Assembly: GCF_029227915.1 (NCBI RefSeq) | Contig: NC_079878.1 | Span: 18,540,001-18,604,000 of the forward strand | Reading direction: 5' to 3' | Length of the DNA stretch: 64,000 nt | From: Hydractinia symbiolongicarpus | Lineage: Eukaryota; Cnidaria; Hydrozoa; Anthoathecata; Hydractiniidae | Shown: positions 46,952-56,276 of the stretch, in pieces | Layout of the letters: the number at the start of each line of letters is the position of its first letter | Numbering within the stretch: position 1 is the stretch's first letter | Program-made: the position numbers and the translations under genes | Notes under the pieces: model-generated | The model's input: only the letters and a program-made list of their open reading frames with translations | Databases searched by the model: none | What the model was told of the DNA's origin: nothing

Positions 46952-49900
46952 TTTTTATACATTTTTCATAAAACCATAAACAAATTTTTGTCGGATTTGA
47001 TTAGTTTCCTGTATATTTATAAGTATGTATTTATTTATTTTTTTATATCAGGAAGCTATATGTACATAGTTATTTCTCCGACGTTAAATAAATTAAGAAG
47101 AAGAACTAAGGAGCGTGCGGGTTACCGTTAGTTACTACTACAACAAGGCCAGGGATCAATTCTCACGAACACCAACTCTCCACAATGAGGTTCAACGGGT
47201 CTGTTTGGGAAAGAATCTAAGCATGCCACCAATACTGATGTAATTGAGGATATCCATAATATTTTTGATGATGACGCGGAAGTGATAGAAGACAGAAACC
47301 GCATCAAAACATGGAGGTTCAACAAAAATCTTAACCAGCCATTGACGGAGGCCATTATGCGAAAAATCACCCCCATGTACACATGCGTGTGAAGGTTATA
47401 TACTCATTTGGCTGCGATATTTACCGAGGCGGTGGAGATGTTGCGAATAATCACAACACCAAGAGCTCAAGGTCACTCTAAAGCATGGCTGAAATCGAGG
47501 CTTTCATAGATGAATGTGAGATGAAACGCCTTGATCTGGAAGATGCAGAATTCTGGACGAAAGCCTATTTACTACCAGACAGAATTATCGAGACCCTGGG
47601 GACATATGAGGGTAAAAAAGTCTTCAAGCACGTGCAGATCACGATAATTTCTACGAGGGAGCCCCTACTTGGATGTGGCCCATTACCAGATTGGTTGCGC
47701 GGAAAAAGGTGCATTTATAGCTTTGACAAGACGGACGAGAGAACAGACAGCTTGTGCTTCTGGAGATGCCTAGCTGTTCATTACCGGAAAGAGCGAAAAC
47801 AGTGCGAAAAGTTCCTCACAAGGCCAGCTCTCGAATTAGCTCGTGAGTACTACGAGGACCCCATATTAAACAGGGAAGAGGTAAGGGCTACGAGGCTCGT
47901 GGACTTGGAAGGTATCGCTACAAAATTCAAAATTAACATAAGAGTCTTCGAACCAAAAACAAACAACGATAAGGCCCCATGGTGACTCGTATATGGACAA
48001 GGCCAGTACAAAAAGGGGCTAGACACGATTAATATTGGTATGTTGGAAGGTTATTGTTTTTTTATCAAAAAGATGGATGTTTTAACGCAGCATTGGGAAT
48101 GCGAGGTTTGCACGCAAAGATTTACTAGATCGGAGAATCTCACACTACACAAGAATAACGAATGCGAAGGTATCAAGACCAAGATCATTTGCAAAGGTGA
48201 TAGGGTTGAGCGCATGCAGAGTAGCTCTGAAAAAGTATTCTATCCCGATAAGGGTTTCAGTTACGCGGCATGCCAATGGATTGAAGCCATGTCTAAGCAA
48301 ACAGGTAGGCATATACATCATGCTCTTTGTGGGCAAGGGGGGAACGTGTGATACGCGACGGTAGTAAGGCTGTATACAAGATTGATGGGTATGATCCTCA
48401 GACAAAAACAGTATACGAATACCACGGCTGCAAATGGCATGGATGCCCATGTCAGCCTAATAGAACCAACGTGGATAAAAATAATTTCAATTTCACCAAA
48501 TTTAAAGAGGATTACAATCGGAAACTCGGTTACAATCTTGTCACTGCATTGGAGTGTGAAAATCCCCCCAAGGTTAAGAGGGTATCAAGAAAGAATTTCG
48601 AGCATATCCCGACTGTCTTTGATTTCGAGGCTCTCCTGGCACCATTGAACCAGCAGCAAACGTCTTATCTAAAATATATATCAGAGCATATACCCGTCAG
48701 CGTAGCAATTCACGATTCGCTCCAAGAACATCCTACATTCATCATGAATGAAGATCCAGGTATTGGTGCGGAAATTCGTCGAGCAAATAGAGCAGAGACA
48801 GATCCGGATTGTTAAAGAAGTTGAAAAGATATATCCCAAGCCGGATGATTTCGATATGCTCCCGGAACAAACTCAAAATGCTTGGTACGAATGGATAAAT
48901 CAAGTGACAATGATAGGCTTTAACAGTGGCAAGTACGATATAAACATGATAAAGCGGTATTTTGTCGAACAGATTGCGGATGATGATAATATCAAAGTGG
49001 CGAAAAAAGACAACGATTACATGTTCCTAACCACATCGAGGTTCAAATTCATCGATATAAAGAATTTCCTCGCACCAGGTCTGAGTTATGAAAAATGGTG
49101 CAAATCGCTTGATTGCAATCTCGAGAAGCTCGTGTTCCCATACAAGTGGTTGTCCTGCTACGAAAAGTTGAATCATGTAGGCCCAGTCGAACATGAGGCG
49201 TTTTATAGCACACTCAGTGGTAGAAACACCCTCTCACAAGAGGTTTACCAGACGTTCATAAATGAGTTTTTTAAAAGAGAATGCGTCACGATGCTGGGTT
49301 GGTTGGGTGAATACAATATGGATGACGTTGTCCCATTTATCGAGGCTGTAGACAAGACCCGCAACACTTATTATGAGAATGAGATTGACATTCTAAAAGA
49401 TGCAGTGAGCATCCCAAGTGTGTCAATGCGCTACGTTCTGAACAAATCATTGCGGTTGAACCCGGATATAAAGCTTTATGCCCCGGGTGATCCCTGTAAA
49501 CATAAATGTGAGGCTCGTTGCACCAAAGCCCGATGCGAGGATTGTAAACAGGTTCAAAACGCTTGTACACTATGTACAAAGAACGAGGCGTATGAACTCC
49601 TCCAAACGGGCATGGTAGGTGGCCCCGCGATCGTATTTTGCAGGTACCATGAGAGTGATGTAACAGGTATCAGATCGCATATTTATAACGAACTGAAAAA
49701 ATGCAGAACCATCCTAAGATATGACGCCAATATGCTCTACCCTAGCACCCTACTCCAAGATTTTCCTTGTGGGAAGGAGAAGCTAATAAAAATGGCAGAC
49801 CCTGCTGAAAAAATAGATGATCTGGTTCGAGACATTCTTGATGGATCGCTCTTCGGGTTTGCTCAAGTTGATATTGAGGTGCCTCCTGAGCTGCACAACA

Positions 49901-50977
49901 AATTTAGTGAGATGTCTCCGTTATTTGTGGTTAGAGAGATCGCTGACAATCAAATCCCTCAGCATATTCACGATTATTAAAACAAGACCGGGCGAAAACG
50001 TATCCCGGGTACCAGGAAGCTGTTGTGAGTGATGAAAGCTGAGAAGATCCTGCTTTGTACTGACCTGCTTAAATGGTACCTGAATCATGGGTTGAAGATT
50101 ACGGCTTGCTATCAAATACTCTAGTACTCACGTGGTAAAACATTTGCATGGTTCCCGGAAGAAATAGCGGATGCGCGGCGCCAAGCTGATAAGAACCCTG
50201 ATAAACGTATTGCGGGCAATACAGCCAAGCTAAAGGGTAATTCTTTTTATGGGAAAATGATAGAGGACTTGGCGAGACATAACAATACCACATTTACAAA
50301 GGATGAAAAGGTAGTAGATGCGGCAATGAGGAGCCCATACCTGGAGGATCTTGAAGAAATTGGAGACGCGTACGAAGTAAGACGGAGTAAGACGGAGTAA
50401 ACAAGGCGTTTCCATTAATAGAGCGTACCAATGCGGGATACATGTATATCAATTGGCCAAGCTGTGGATGCTCGAATTTTACTATGACTTCCTGGATAAG
50501 TACGTAGATCGACGAAATTTTGAATATGTGTATATGGATACCGATAGTGCTTGTTTTACAGTCTCTGGAGATAGCTTACGTGATGTTGTTCGTCCTGAAT
50601 TAATCAAGCAGTACGATGAGGATGTTAAAAACTGGCTAGTCACCGATAAATATTCAAGCCGCACCGGAGGGCTATTCAAAGAAGAATTCATCGGTTCGAG
50701 GATGATTGCATTGACCGCAAAGTGTTGTTTCGTCGAAGGTAAAGATGGCACTAAATTTTCCTGCAAAGGAATGTCGAAAAGGCAAAATGAATTGACATGG
50801 TCGAGGTATATGGGAGCACTGAAGGGAGAGCTAGATAATGCAAAAAATGTGGGCTTCCGGGTTCATAACCAAGGCATGATCACGTATTAGTAAAATAAGC
50901 TGGGTCTATCAGCGTTTTACCATAAGAGGATAGTGCTCGAGGATGGTGTTCATACAAAGCCATTAGAATTCTAAGTG

Positions 50978-51497
50978 ATGACTATTGTCCCAAAGTTTGT
51001 ATATATTGATAGTATATACAACGACAAAAAGGAGGAGACCAAGTGCTGTACAAGCTGTAAAAAACCTTTATCTTTTGATAATTTTAAGATCCAACGTAAT
51101 GGCGAATGGACAAAATGGTAAATCAAATGCCTCGACGGCATGAAGGCGACAAGGGAACGCAATAAACTCCACCAAACAGCATGGTTATTGTAAGGAATGC
51201 GATTTCCCTGGATATATGCATCACCTCATTCTAAATAGGATTCGCGTTGCTCTAAACAATGACACTGAGATAGCATCCACAGAGTACCTTGGGTGTGGGA
51301 TCTGCACATTTATTGGCCATATTCAGGCTCAATTTTCAGATGGTATGTGCTGGGGAAACCGAGGGCAGTGGGAATTCGATCACAAAATCCCTATTAAATA
51401 TCAAGAAAATGGTGCCCCACCCAGTAGGGAGATACAGCTCGTGCGGTTACATTATACCAACATGCAGCCATTGTGGAAAAATGAAAAACAATCGTAA
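50978..51497 (+). pseudogene. HNH endonuclease, frameshifted
   Basis: Starts MTIVPKFVYIDSIYNDKK, then a CCTSCKKPLSFDNFKIQRNG zinc module. After stops and a frameshift at about 51120-51215 the nuclease follows: GMCWGNRGQWEFDHKIPIK (the H of HNH in FDHKI) and RLHYTNMQPLWKNEKQ, the pattern of HNH nucleases in large DNA viruses (the second conserved H, N and the QPLW motif). It lies four bases after the polymerase stop. It would make DNA breaks, perhaps for homing or in packaging. In Pol-L a zinc-only remnant sits in the same place. Confidence 0.75.
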
Positions 51498-51654
51498 GGC
51501 CATCAATCCATATCTGAGTAATTTAGTGCTTATCCAAAGGTGTTGCGAAGCACCACCTTTATACACAAAGCTGCAAATAAATGGATTTATTGTTACTGAT
51601 ATCGATACTCCTCCCATACGTAGTAATCATTGCTTGTTTCTATCGGTACAAACG

Positions 51655-51664
51655 TATAATAAAC
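51655..51664 (+). promoter_or_regulatory. Start-proximal TATAATAAAC motif
   Basis: Directly abuts the ATG at 51665. Confidence 0.65.
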
Positions 51665-52208
51665 ATGGCTCACGATTTATCGGAGATATTTGATGTAGTT
51701 GACACTCCAGCCGAGGCTGTTGATCAAAAAATAGACAAACGCCAAACATTGAAAGATATACGAAAGACCAAGCCACATTTACTGCCTAAAAAAATGTAGC
51801 GAAGGTTTCCTGGACAAAGCATCGCCTGAAGTTATCGAGAAAATATATGATGAGTATATTCAACGCGAGTTGGTGGCTAAAGGAGAAGCAACAGCGAGAG
51901 CTATCAGCACTCACGCGCTTGGGTTGTATAGCAAAACCATAAGCAAATTTGTACCCATCGATGATGTCGATGCTCTCCGTAAGAATCTAGGAAATGATTT
52001 GATCATCCGTGAATCTATGACCGAGCTTGGAATCCTCGTCTATACAGCGTTCGGGAAATTTTTAGCGCCTCTTTTAGTTGCCGCGCACACAATAAATCAT
52101 ACTCAGCTCTCAACGTCCAAGGTAGTTAAAGAGAAGGTTGATAAAGAGCAAGAAAACAATGGGAAATATTCTATCAAAGATATACATGCACAATCGCGAA
52201 GTGTTTGA
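51665..52208 (+). pseudogene. Polinton protein of unknown role (MAHDLSEIFD family), frameshifted
   Basis: N-terminus MAHDLSEIFDVVDTPAEAVD, KPHLLPKK, then after a one-base frameshift near 51795 an EGFLDKASPEVIEKIYDEYI helix, THALGLYSKTISKFVPIDD and a C-terminal hydrophobic stretch FGKFLAPLLVAAHTINHT. I recall closely similar proteins in cnidarian Polintons but no known function. The C-terminal hydrophobic region could be membrane-attached. Absent from Pol-L. Confidence 0.6.
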
Positions 52209-52457
52209 AATGCATCATGCATCATGGCAGATTCATAAGGTAATAGCAGAATAAAATCACGGTACACGGATTGGTGTGGTATCTACGGTGACTCCTACTC
52301 ACGCTTTTGGAAATCCTGACACCAGCAGCTGATCGATTTCCACCACAAGCATGTAATTTAGTGAGGGCCCCACATATGCATCAAATAAGATACGCTGGCA
52401 GAAACGGTTTAAAGCCCTCCATGATATATCAATACCTGAATGAGTGATCAAGATCTT
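52209..52457 (+). other. Short degenerate coding-like stretch
   Basis: After an ATG at 52224 (ATGGCAGATTCATAA) small bits in one frame resemble protein (SRYTDWCGIYGDSYSRFW) but stops break it. Probably the decayed remains of a small gene between 52208 and the next one. Confidence 0.35.
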
Positions 52458-52483
52458 TTATGTGTACTCCTGGGTACACATAA
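52458..52483 (+). terminator. Intergenic hairpin
   Basis: A 10-bp perfect stem (TTATGTGTAC / GTACACATAA) with a 6-nt loop; its right arm runs into the AATAA before the ATG at 52487, so end and start signals overlap. Confidence 0.6.
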
Positions 52484-52486
52484 TAA

Positions 52487-52834
52487 ATGAGCACTGAACA
52501 ATCGCAAGAAGAAAGGGTCATTACTAAACCAAAAAAGCATCCTGGTAGAGTAGCACAAGGTCACAAATTGGCGGCACTGATGAAGAAGAGGAAGGAAGAT
52601 CTTAAACAACAAGAGGGTGCTGTTGTGACTCCAGTCAAAACCAGTTCTATGCAGTCAAGCAGTGTCTATCTCTATGGCGCTGGAGGCCTTATTGCTATCC
52701 TCGCCTGTATAGGGGGTGCCTACTATTTTATCCGTAAAAAATCCGCGAGTACTCAGCAGCCTCCACCAGCGGTTCAGCAACCAAGCGTTAGGCAGGAGTC
52801 TAAACCAGACATTGACATTTTTCACATGAAATAA
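52487..52834 (+). CDS. Small membrane protein with basic N-terminus
   Basis: 115 residues, no lesion. Basic region about residues 12-45, a single membrane helix at about 63-82 (YLYGAGGLIAILACIGGAYY), then a Lys patch and a Pro/Gln-rich tail. AATAA directly before the ATG. The arrangement suits a single-pass virion or host membrane protein. No family recognised. A gap of only 11 bases to the next start suggests closely spaced transcription units. Confidence 0.6.
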   Translation: MSTEQSQEERVITKPKKHPGRVAQGHKLAALMKKRKEDLKQQEGAVVTPVKTSSMQSSSVYLYGAGGLIAILACIGGAYYFIRKKSASTQQPPPAVQQPSVRQESKPDIDIFHMK

Positions 52835-52845
52835 ATATAATATAA

Positions 52846-53094
52846 ATGAGTTCGAATGTTACTCCTCAACAGAAAGAGATAATAGACATGATATACGAAA
52901 CCGTCGTGGACCTCGGGTTCACAATTGGATATGCTATGGTTGGGAAGAAGTTCCTTGGGATCTCGAGTCCTAGTACTAAGTTGGATACCAGCGATTTGAT
53001 GAAAATGGTAGCATATTTTACAGCTGGTCGAGGAAGCCGCGAGATGGCCGTCTCAAAAGGGAGGTTGCCCGCTTCTATCGTCCCAAAAAAGTAA
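52846..53094 (+). CDS. Small Polinton protein, unknown
   Basis: 82 residues, intact: TPQQKEIIDMIYETVVDLGF followed by a hydrophobic GYAMVGKKFLGIS, then a second amphipathic segment and a basic end. I recall similar short genes next to the packaging ATPase in cnidarian Polintons but no function. A hairpin follows at 53108. Confidence 0.55.
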   Translation: MSSNVTPQQKEIIDMIYETVVDLGFTIGYAMVGKKFLGISSPSTKLDTSDLMKMVAYFTAGRGSREMAVSKGRLPASIVPKK

Positions 53095-53107
53095 GCACTG
53101 GAAATGT

Positions 53108-53133
53108 TTGTGTATACTCTCGGGTATACACAA
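53108..53133 (+). terminator. Intergenic hairpin
   Basis: Perfect 10-bp stem (TTGTGTATAC / GTATACACAA), 6-nt loop, 13 bp after the stop of the upstream gene and 9 bp before the ATPase ATG. Confidence 0.65.
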
Positions 53134-53142
53134 GTTGAATAA

Positions 53143-53652
53143 ATGACCTTGGATATCGTAAAAGAACCCGATACAGCTATATTTACGGGGCCCACAAGCT
53201 GTGGGAAGACTCAGCGCGTTCTGGGCGTGCTCGAGAATGAATACCGAGACCATTTCCAAAACATCATAGTTTTGTTTCCAACAATTCGATGGAACACCAC
53301 TTACCTCGATAGATCATCGCTTTGGAAGGACCCATATGTATTCCTAATTGACCCGAAGGACCAGCTGTTCGAGTGGATCGAAAAATTGTCGTCGATGCTG
53401 GCGGGGGAAGAAACATTATTCGTTGTAGATGACATGATTGCTGCTGAAAGTCTTGATAAAAAGCGGCAACCACTGCTCGAGTTAGCTGTCAGCGGTAGAC
53501 ATAGGAAGCACAGTCTCTGGCTGCTAACGCAGAGTTGTACCGCTTTACTGAAGAACATCCGCCGCCAGAAAAAGCAAGTTTTCATGTGGTACCCGCACGA
53601 ACCCAGTGATATTAAATTGGTGGATGAAGAGACAAACATAATTAATGACTAG
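53143..53652 (+). CDS. FtsK/HerA-type genome packaging ATPase
   Basis: 169 residues. Walker A is GPTSCGKTQ (residues 15-23), Walker B ETLFVVDD (about 91-98), and a conserved SGRHRKHSLWLLTQSC segment follows (the Gln sensor). The size and motif order match the Polinton packaging ATPase, though family members usually have a further 20-30 residues; the TAG at 53650 is followed in frame by more protein-like sequence (EPIKNQLKKYE) and may be a nonsense mutation. Its job would be to thread DNA into capsids. AATAA precedes the ATG. Confidence 0.9.
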   Translation: MTLDIVKEPDTAIFTGPTSCGKTQRVLGVLENEYRDHFQNIIVLFPTIRWNTTYLDRSSLWKDPYVFLIDPKDQLFEWIEKLSSMLAGEETLFVVDDMIAAESLDKKRQPLLELAVSGRHRKHSLWLLTQSCTALLKNIRRQKKQVFMWYPHEPSDIKLVDEETNIIND

Positions 53653-53682
53653 GAGCCTATAAAGAATCAGTTGAAAAAATAC

Positions 53683-53722
53683 GAGTCGAATATACAAACA
53701 CGCGTGTTTGTATATTCGACTC
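53683..53722 (+). terminator. 40-bp perfect palindrome
   Basis: 20-bp arms with no loop (GAGTCGAATATACAAACACG and exact complement), 30 bp after the ATPase stop. The longest perfect palindrome seen in the window. It would form a strong hairpin or cruciform. Confidence 0.8.
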
Positions 53723-53759
53723 AAGTACCCAAGGACTTGGAGTATATTGGAATAAATAA

Positions 53760-53948
53760 ATGTCGTACATCAGAACCTTAGAAAATCAGCTGGCTGCTTG
53801 TCATGAAGGAATGGATAGGATACCCTATCTGGGGTGGAGTCTGGAGGCTCTTGACGAAGAGCTAAGGGATGTATTAGAAAGGGAAAAAATAACAAGTATT
53901 TTTTTTATATCTGTTCTAATGATATGGACCCTGGTTAGGCTAATGTAA
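53760..53948 (+). CDS. Small membrane protein
   Basis: 62 residues: an acidic helix-rich N-terminal part (LEALDEELRDVLEREK) and a C-terminal membrane helix (ITSIFFISVLMIWTLVRLM). AATAAATAA before the ATG. The layout suits a tail-anchored protein. No family recognised and no Pol-L counterpart. Confidence 0.5.
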   Translation: MSYIRTLENQLAACHEGMDRIPYLGWSLEALDEELRDVLEREKITSIFFISVLMIWTLVRLM

Positions 53949-53959
53949 ATTAAATAAAT

Positions 53960-54776
53960 ATGTCCTCAATTACATTATTCAACACATTGCCTACCATTGA
54001 GATATTATTAAACAATAAGGGTCAACCCATGTTTAAACGTGCTGATCTTGGGAGATTTCTGGGTATTGTTGATATAAGAACATCTTGTAGAGCGCTAAAT
54101 ATTGTGGAGAAGACGCGTATAGAGCTAAATTGTCAGAACCTGGCATACCATGCCGGGACAAAGGAAACTAAAATGCTCACGATATATTCATCTCTTTGGA
54201 TGATGCTCTTGAGATTTATGTACATTCAAGAAAAGCAAAGACTCCTGAAATTATGAGAATGCTGGCGTCTAAAGGGATTGAAGAATTACAAGAAATTATT
54301 GAAGAGAATCACCAATCTCTGGCAATACTCAGCGATGATCTTCAGGAAAGGGACTTAACTATCGCTAACCTTGAGGAGAATCTTTAGGAGCGAGAAAATC
54401 AGCTTGATCTCCGAACATTAGAGATTGCGGGACTCGTCAAAGATATGTACCACATGCTTATAATCCAGGGAAGGATATTGTTATTATGATTTTTCGTGAA
54501 CATACCAACCCCGAGGATGATAAATACCATCATCTTCCGTACTACTGCGCCCGTGTACAAAGGCTTGGTATTTTAAAGAAAAGGAGGTGGATAAGGGTTC
54601 AATTTCCTGAGTCTGAAGAGATCGTTGTTATCGATAACGCCAATGGCATGCGTGCCTTTAATCGGTTTGAAGAGGAAGGACATATGGAGCGATACATATG
54701 CCACTTCAGGCTTATTGATCTTACTCGCGACGACTTATACGACCTGGGTGATCCGGCATTAGAAGATTATGCATAA
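53960..54776 (+). pseudogene. MSV199/Bro-type protein with DUF3627-like C-terminus, broken
   Basis: N-terminus: FKRADLGRFLGIVDIRTSCRA, the DNA-binding pattern of MSV199/Bro-N domains. A frameshift near 54190 leads to LDDALEIYVHSRKAKTPEI, a typical next segment, then a coiled coil (EELQEIIEENHQSLAILSDD...). A TAG at 54385 (CAG-like position) and another shift near 54480 lead to HLPYYCARVQRLGILKKRRW and a YxxRxQ pattern like DUF3627. This architecture is known from iridoviruses, entomopoxviruses and baculoviruses. It is probably a DNA-binding regulator. Absent from Pol-L. Confidence is moderate because motifs are compared from memory. Confidence 0.55.
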
Positions 54777-54778
54777 GT

Positions 54779-54803
54779 TTTTGTGTGTTCATAACACACA
54801 AAA
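54779..54803. terminator. Hairpin at converging gene ends
   Basis: 11-bp perfect stem (TTTTGTGTGTT / AACACACAAAA), 3-nt loop, 3 bp after the stop of the plus-strand gene and 11 bp from that of the integrase. Confidence 0.65.
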
Positions 54804-54814
54804 TCGAAAATTTC

Positions 54815-55807
54815 TCACCAATCTTTCACATGCTCGGGAGGTACCTCTACATCATCGGGTACTAGCATCAATGCGCGAGGCGAGGGCCCTCCATCAAGAT
54901 AGTATAGCAACCTCGTACCAGTTACGATACGGTCAATTCTATACGTCTTTTTGCTCCACCAAGCATCCGTTGCACGTCTTTTAGCATCTCCATCCTCCTC
55001 ACCTGGTTGCAGCAGATACAGATATAACCCATCGTCAGGTAGAGGCTTTTCTTCAGGATACTCCTCATTTTTTGCAATTGGGACTTCATCCAGCGTTATA
55101 GCCTTGCTTGTCTTCATACAAATCATAGCAGTCTTGGTATTATTCATGCTTTTGACGATATTGTATAGGTGTTTGACCCATATACTGCTAGTTTCATCAG
55201 TGACCAACTCTTGCGCATCTTTAGGTTTAAAGAGCCTTTCCGCGAGCACCTTGTTGTAGCTTTCAACAAAAGCCATGAAACTGTGGTTATATTTAGTTGT
55301 AGCACGCTTGATCTCTACGCCTTTGCTTTCCAACAACTTTGTCACGTCTGATTTGAATTCTGAGCCGTTATCCAGCTGGAAAATTTTTGGGTATTTGAGG
55401 GGTCCGGCTTTTTAAATATCGCGGAGCATGTCGGCTACTTCCTGGCTTTTCTTGGTTCGCAGAGGTCTAGCTACTTTGTAGCGAGATGCCGCGTCAATAC
55501 CTACCAAAATGTATTTATACGTATTATTATACAGCTTGTTATGGGGCATGTAAAGCAAATCGAATTGATGCATTTCATTGGGCTTTGTAATAGTGAAATG
55601 CGGATAATTGATACGTTTGGGGCCTTTGATATGTCTTAGCCACAGGAGTTGACGAGATAGCCAGTGAATAATTTTTTTCTTTGAAAGACCACTCTGCTCA
55701 GATAGTAGTTTAATGGCTTTGCGTCCAGTCCAGAGAATTTCTAGTTGGTAATAAATTTGATTCAGCTTTTCAGCTTCCTCCCCGGTAATGATATGTGCTT
55801 TTGCCAT
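54815..55807 (-). pseudogene. rve-family integrase, full length with one stop codon
   Basis: Starts MAKAHIITGEEAEKLNQ at 55807, with TATAGTAAAC just upstream. Catalytic residues: D in ILVGIDAASRYKV, D in FQLDNGSEFKSD, E in FMAFVESYNKV, the D-35-E spacing. The linker and C-terminal region (LDGLYLYLLQPGEEDG, DVEVPPEHVKDW) are complete. A TAA at 55412-55414 interrupts the frame (LRDI / KAGPLKYPK) between the first and second Asp, and otherwise the 330-codon frame is open. It would integrate the element and produce the GCTAG duplication seen at the ends. Compared with it, the Pol-L gene lacks about 52 residues. Confidence 0.93.
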
Positions 55808-55830
55808 GTTTACTATATATATCAAAAAGA

Positions 55831-56229
55831 TTACATCCATTTGTACGCCACTAAGCCGGGGAGGGCCAAGGGCCCTACGATGAACGTTAGCTCGCCGTCT
55901 TGTTGCTGTTTGCTGGGAATATAGTAGTCGGAGAGTTTGAGAGCTTTTTCAATCGTCGCTATATAGTATTGTCGCATGCCTTCGTCCAACTCTTTAAGAC
56001 TCTCGCCAGCTTGAAGCTTAAGCTCTCGCTGCTGATTGTACCAATCGATCTTTGCTTGTCTATCACGTACCCATTGGCTTTGAGCAGCTTGTAATTTCTC
56101 GACCGCCAGATCATGTCGTTTCCTCTCAGCCTCCCCATGGTTACTTAGTTTGCTGAAGAGATAGTTACTCCCCGAGAATGCTAGAGCGTTGATTAACGCC
56201 CCGCCAGCCATTATCGCGATGCTTGCCAT
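55831..56229 (-). CDS. Small Polinton protein with hydrophobic N-terminus
   Basis: 132 residues, intact: MASIAIMAGGALINALAFSG, SNYLFSKLSNHGEAERKRHD, a long charged helix (QSQWVRDRQAKIDWYNQQRE), a DYYIPSKQQQDGEL segment and a hydrophobic C-terminus. Matches the frameshifted Pol-L copy (8307-8704), in the same place between integrase and capsid. ATAGAATAAAC precedes the ATG. A virion membrane-associated role is possible but unknown. Confidence 0.7.
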   Translation of the reverse strand: MASIAIMAGGALINALAFSGSNYLFSKLSNHGEAERKRHDLAVEKLQAAQSQWVRDRQAKIDWYNQQRELKLQAGESLKELDEGMRQYYIATIEKALKLSDYYIPSKQQQDGELTFIVGPLALPGLVAYKWM

Positions 56230-56276
56230 GTTTATTCTATGGTATTACTATAGAATAACGCGTGATACTGAATATC

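Larger units (their letters stand above)
44158..47110 (+). mobile_element. CR1-like non-LTR retrotransposon with internal deletion
   Basis: Inserted in the polymerase gene of Pol-R. It has an ORF1 (44159-45073), then a reverse transcriptase (45042-46951) and a 3' part ending in AAATAAATTAAGAAGAAGAA. The endonuclease and the end of ORF1 are gone, so it could not move by itself. The 5' edge lies right at the ORF1 start codon. I could not define a target duplication. Confidence 0.85.
44034..50974 (+). pseudogene. Protein-primed-type family B DNA polymerase, split by a retrotransposon and frameshifted
   Basis: N-terminus at 44034 (MSWFKNAISKIYNTVSAPVA) stops at 44157 where a CR1 is inserted; the reading resumes about 47105 (KERAGYR). 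Then: PLPDWLRGKRCIYSF and LCFWRCLAVHY near 47690-47790; a C2H2-like CEVC...H...C (about 48095); a nuclease-like VYEYHGCKWHGCPC (about 48412); exonuclease I FDFEALLAP (48618), II FNSGKYDINM (48918), III YNMDDVVPF (49312); a Cys-rich insert at 49490-49590; polymerase motif A YDANMLYPS (49728), motif B KLKGNSFYGKM (about 50232), motif C YMDTDSACF (50534). Ends FHTKPLEF-like at 50972. At least five frameshifts or stops. It would copy the element by protein priming; this copy is inactive. Confidence 0.92.

Noticed and set aside
47128-47382. Minus-strand frame of 84 codons
   Set aside because: Overlaps the resumed polymerase reading on the plus strand, which has coding-like continuation.
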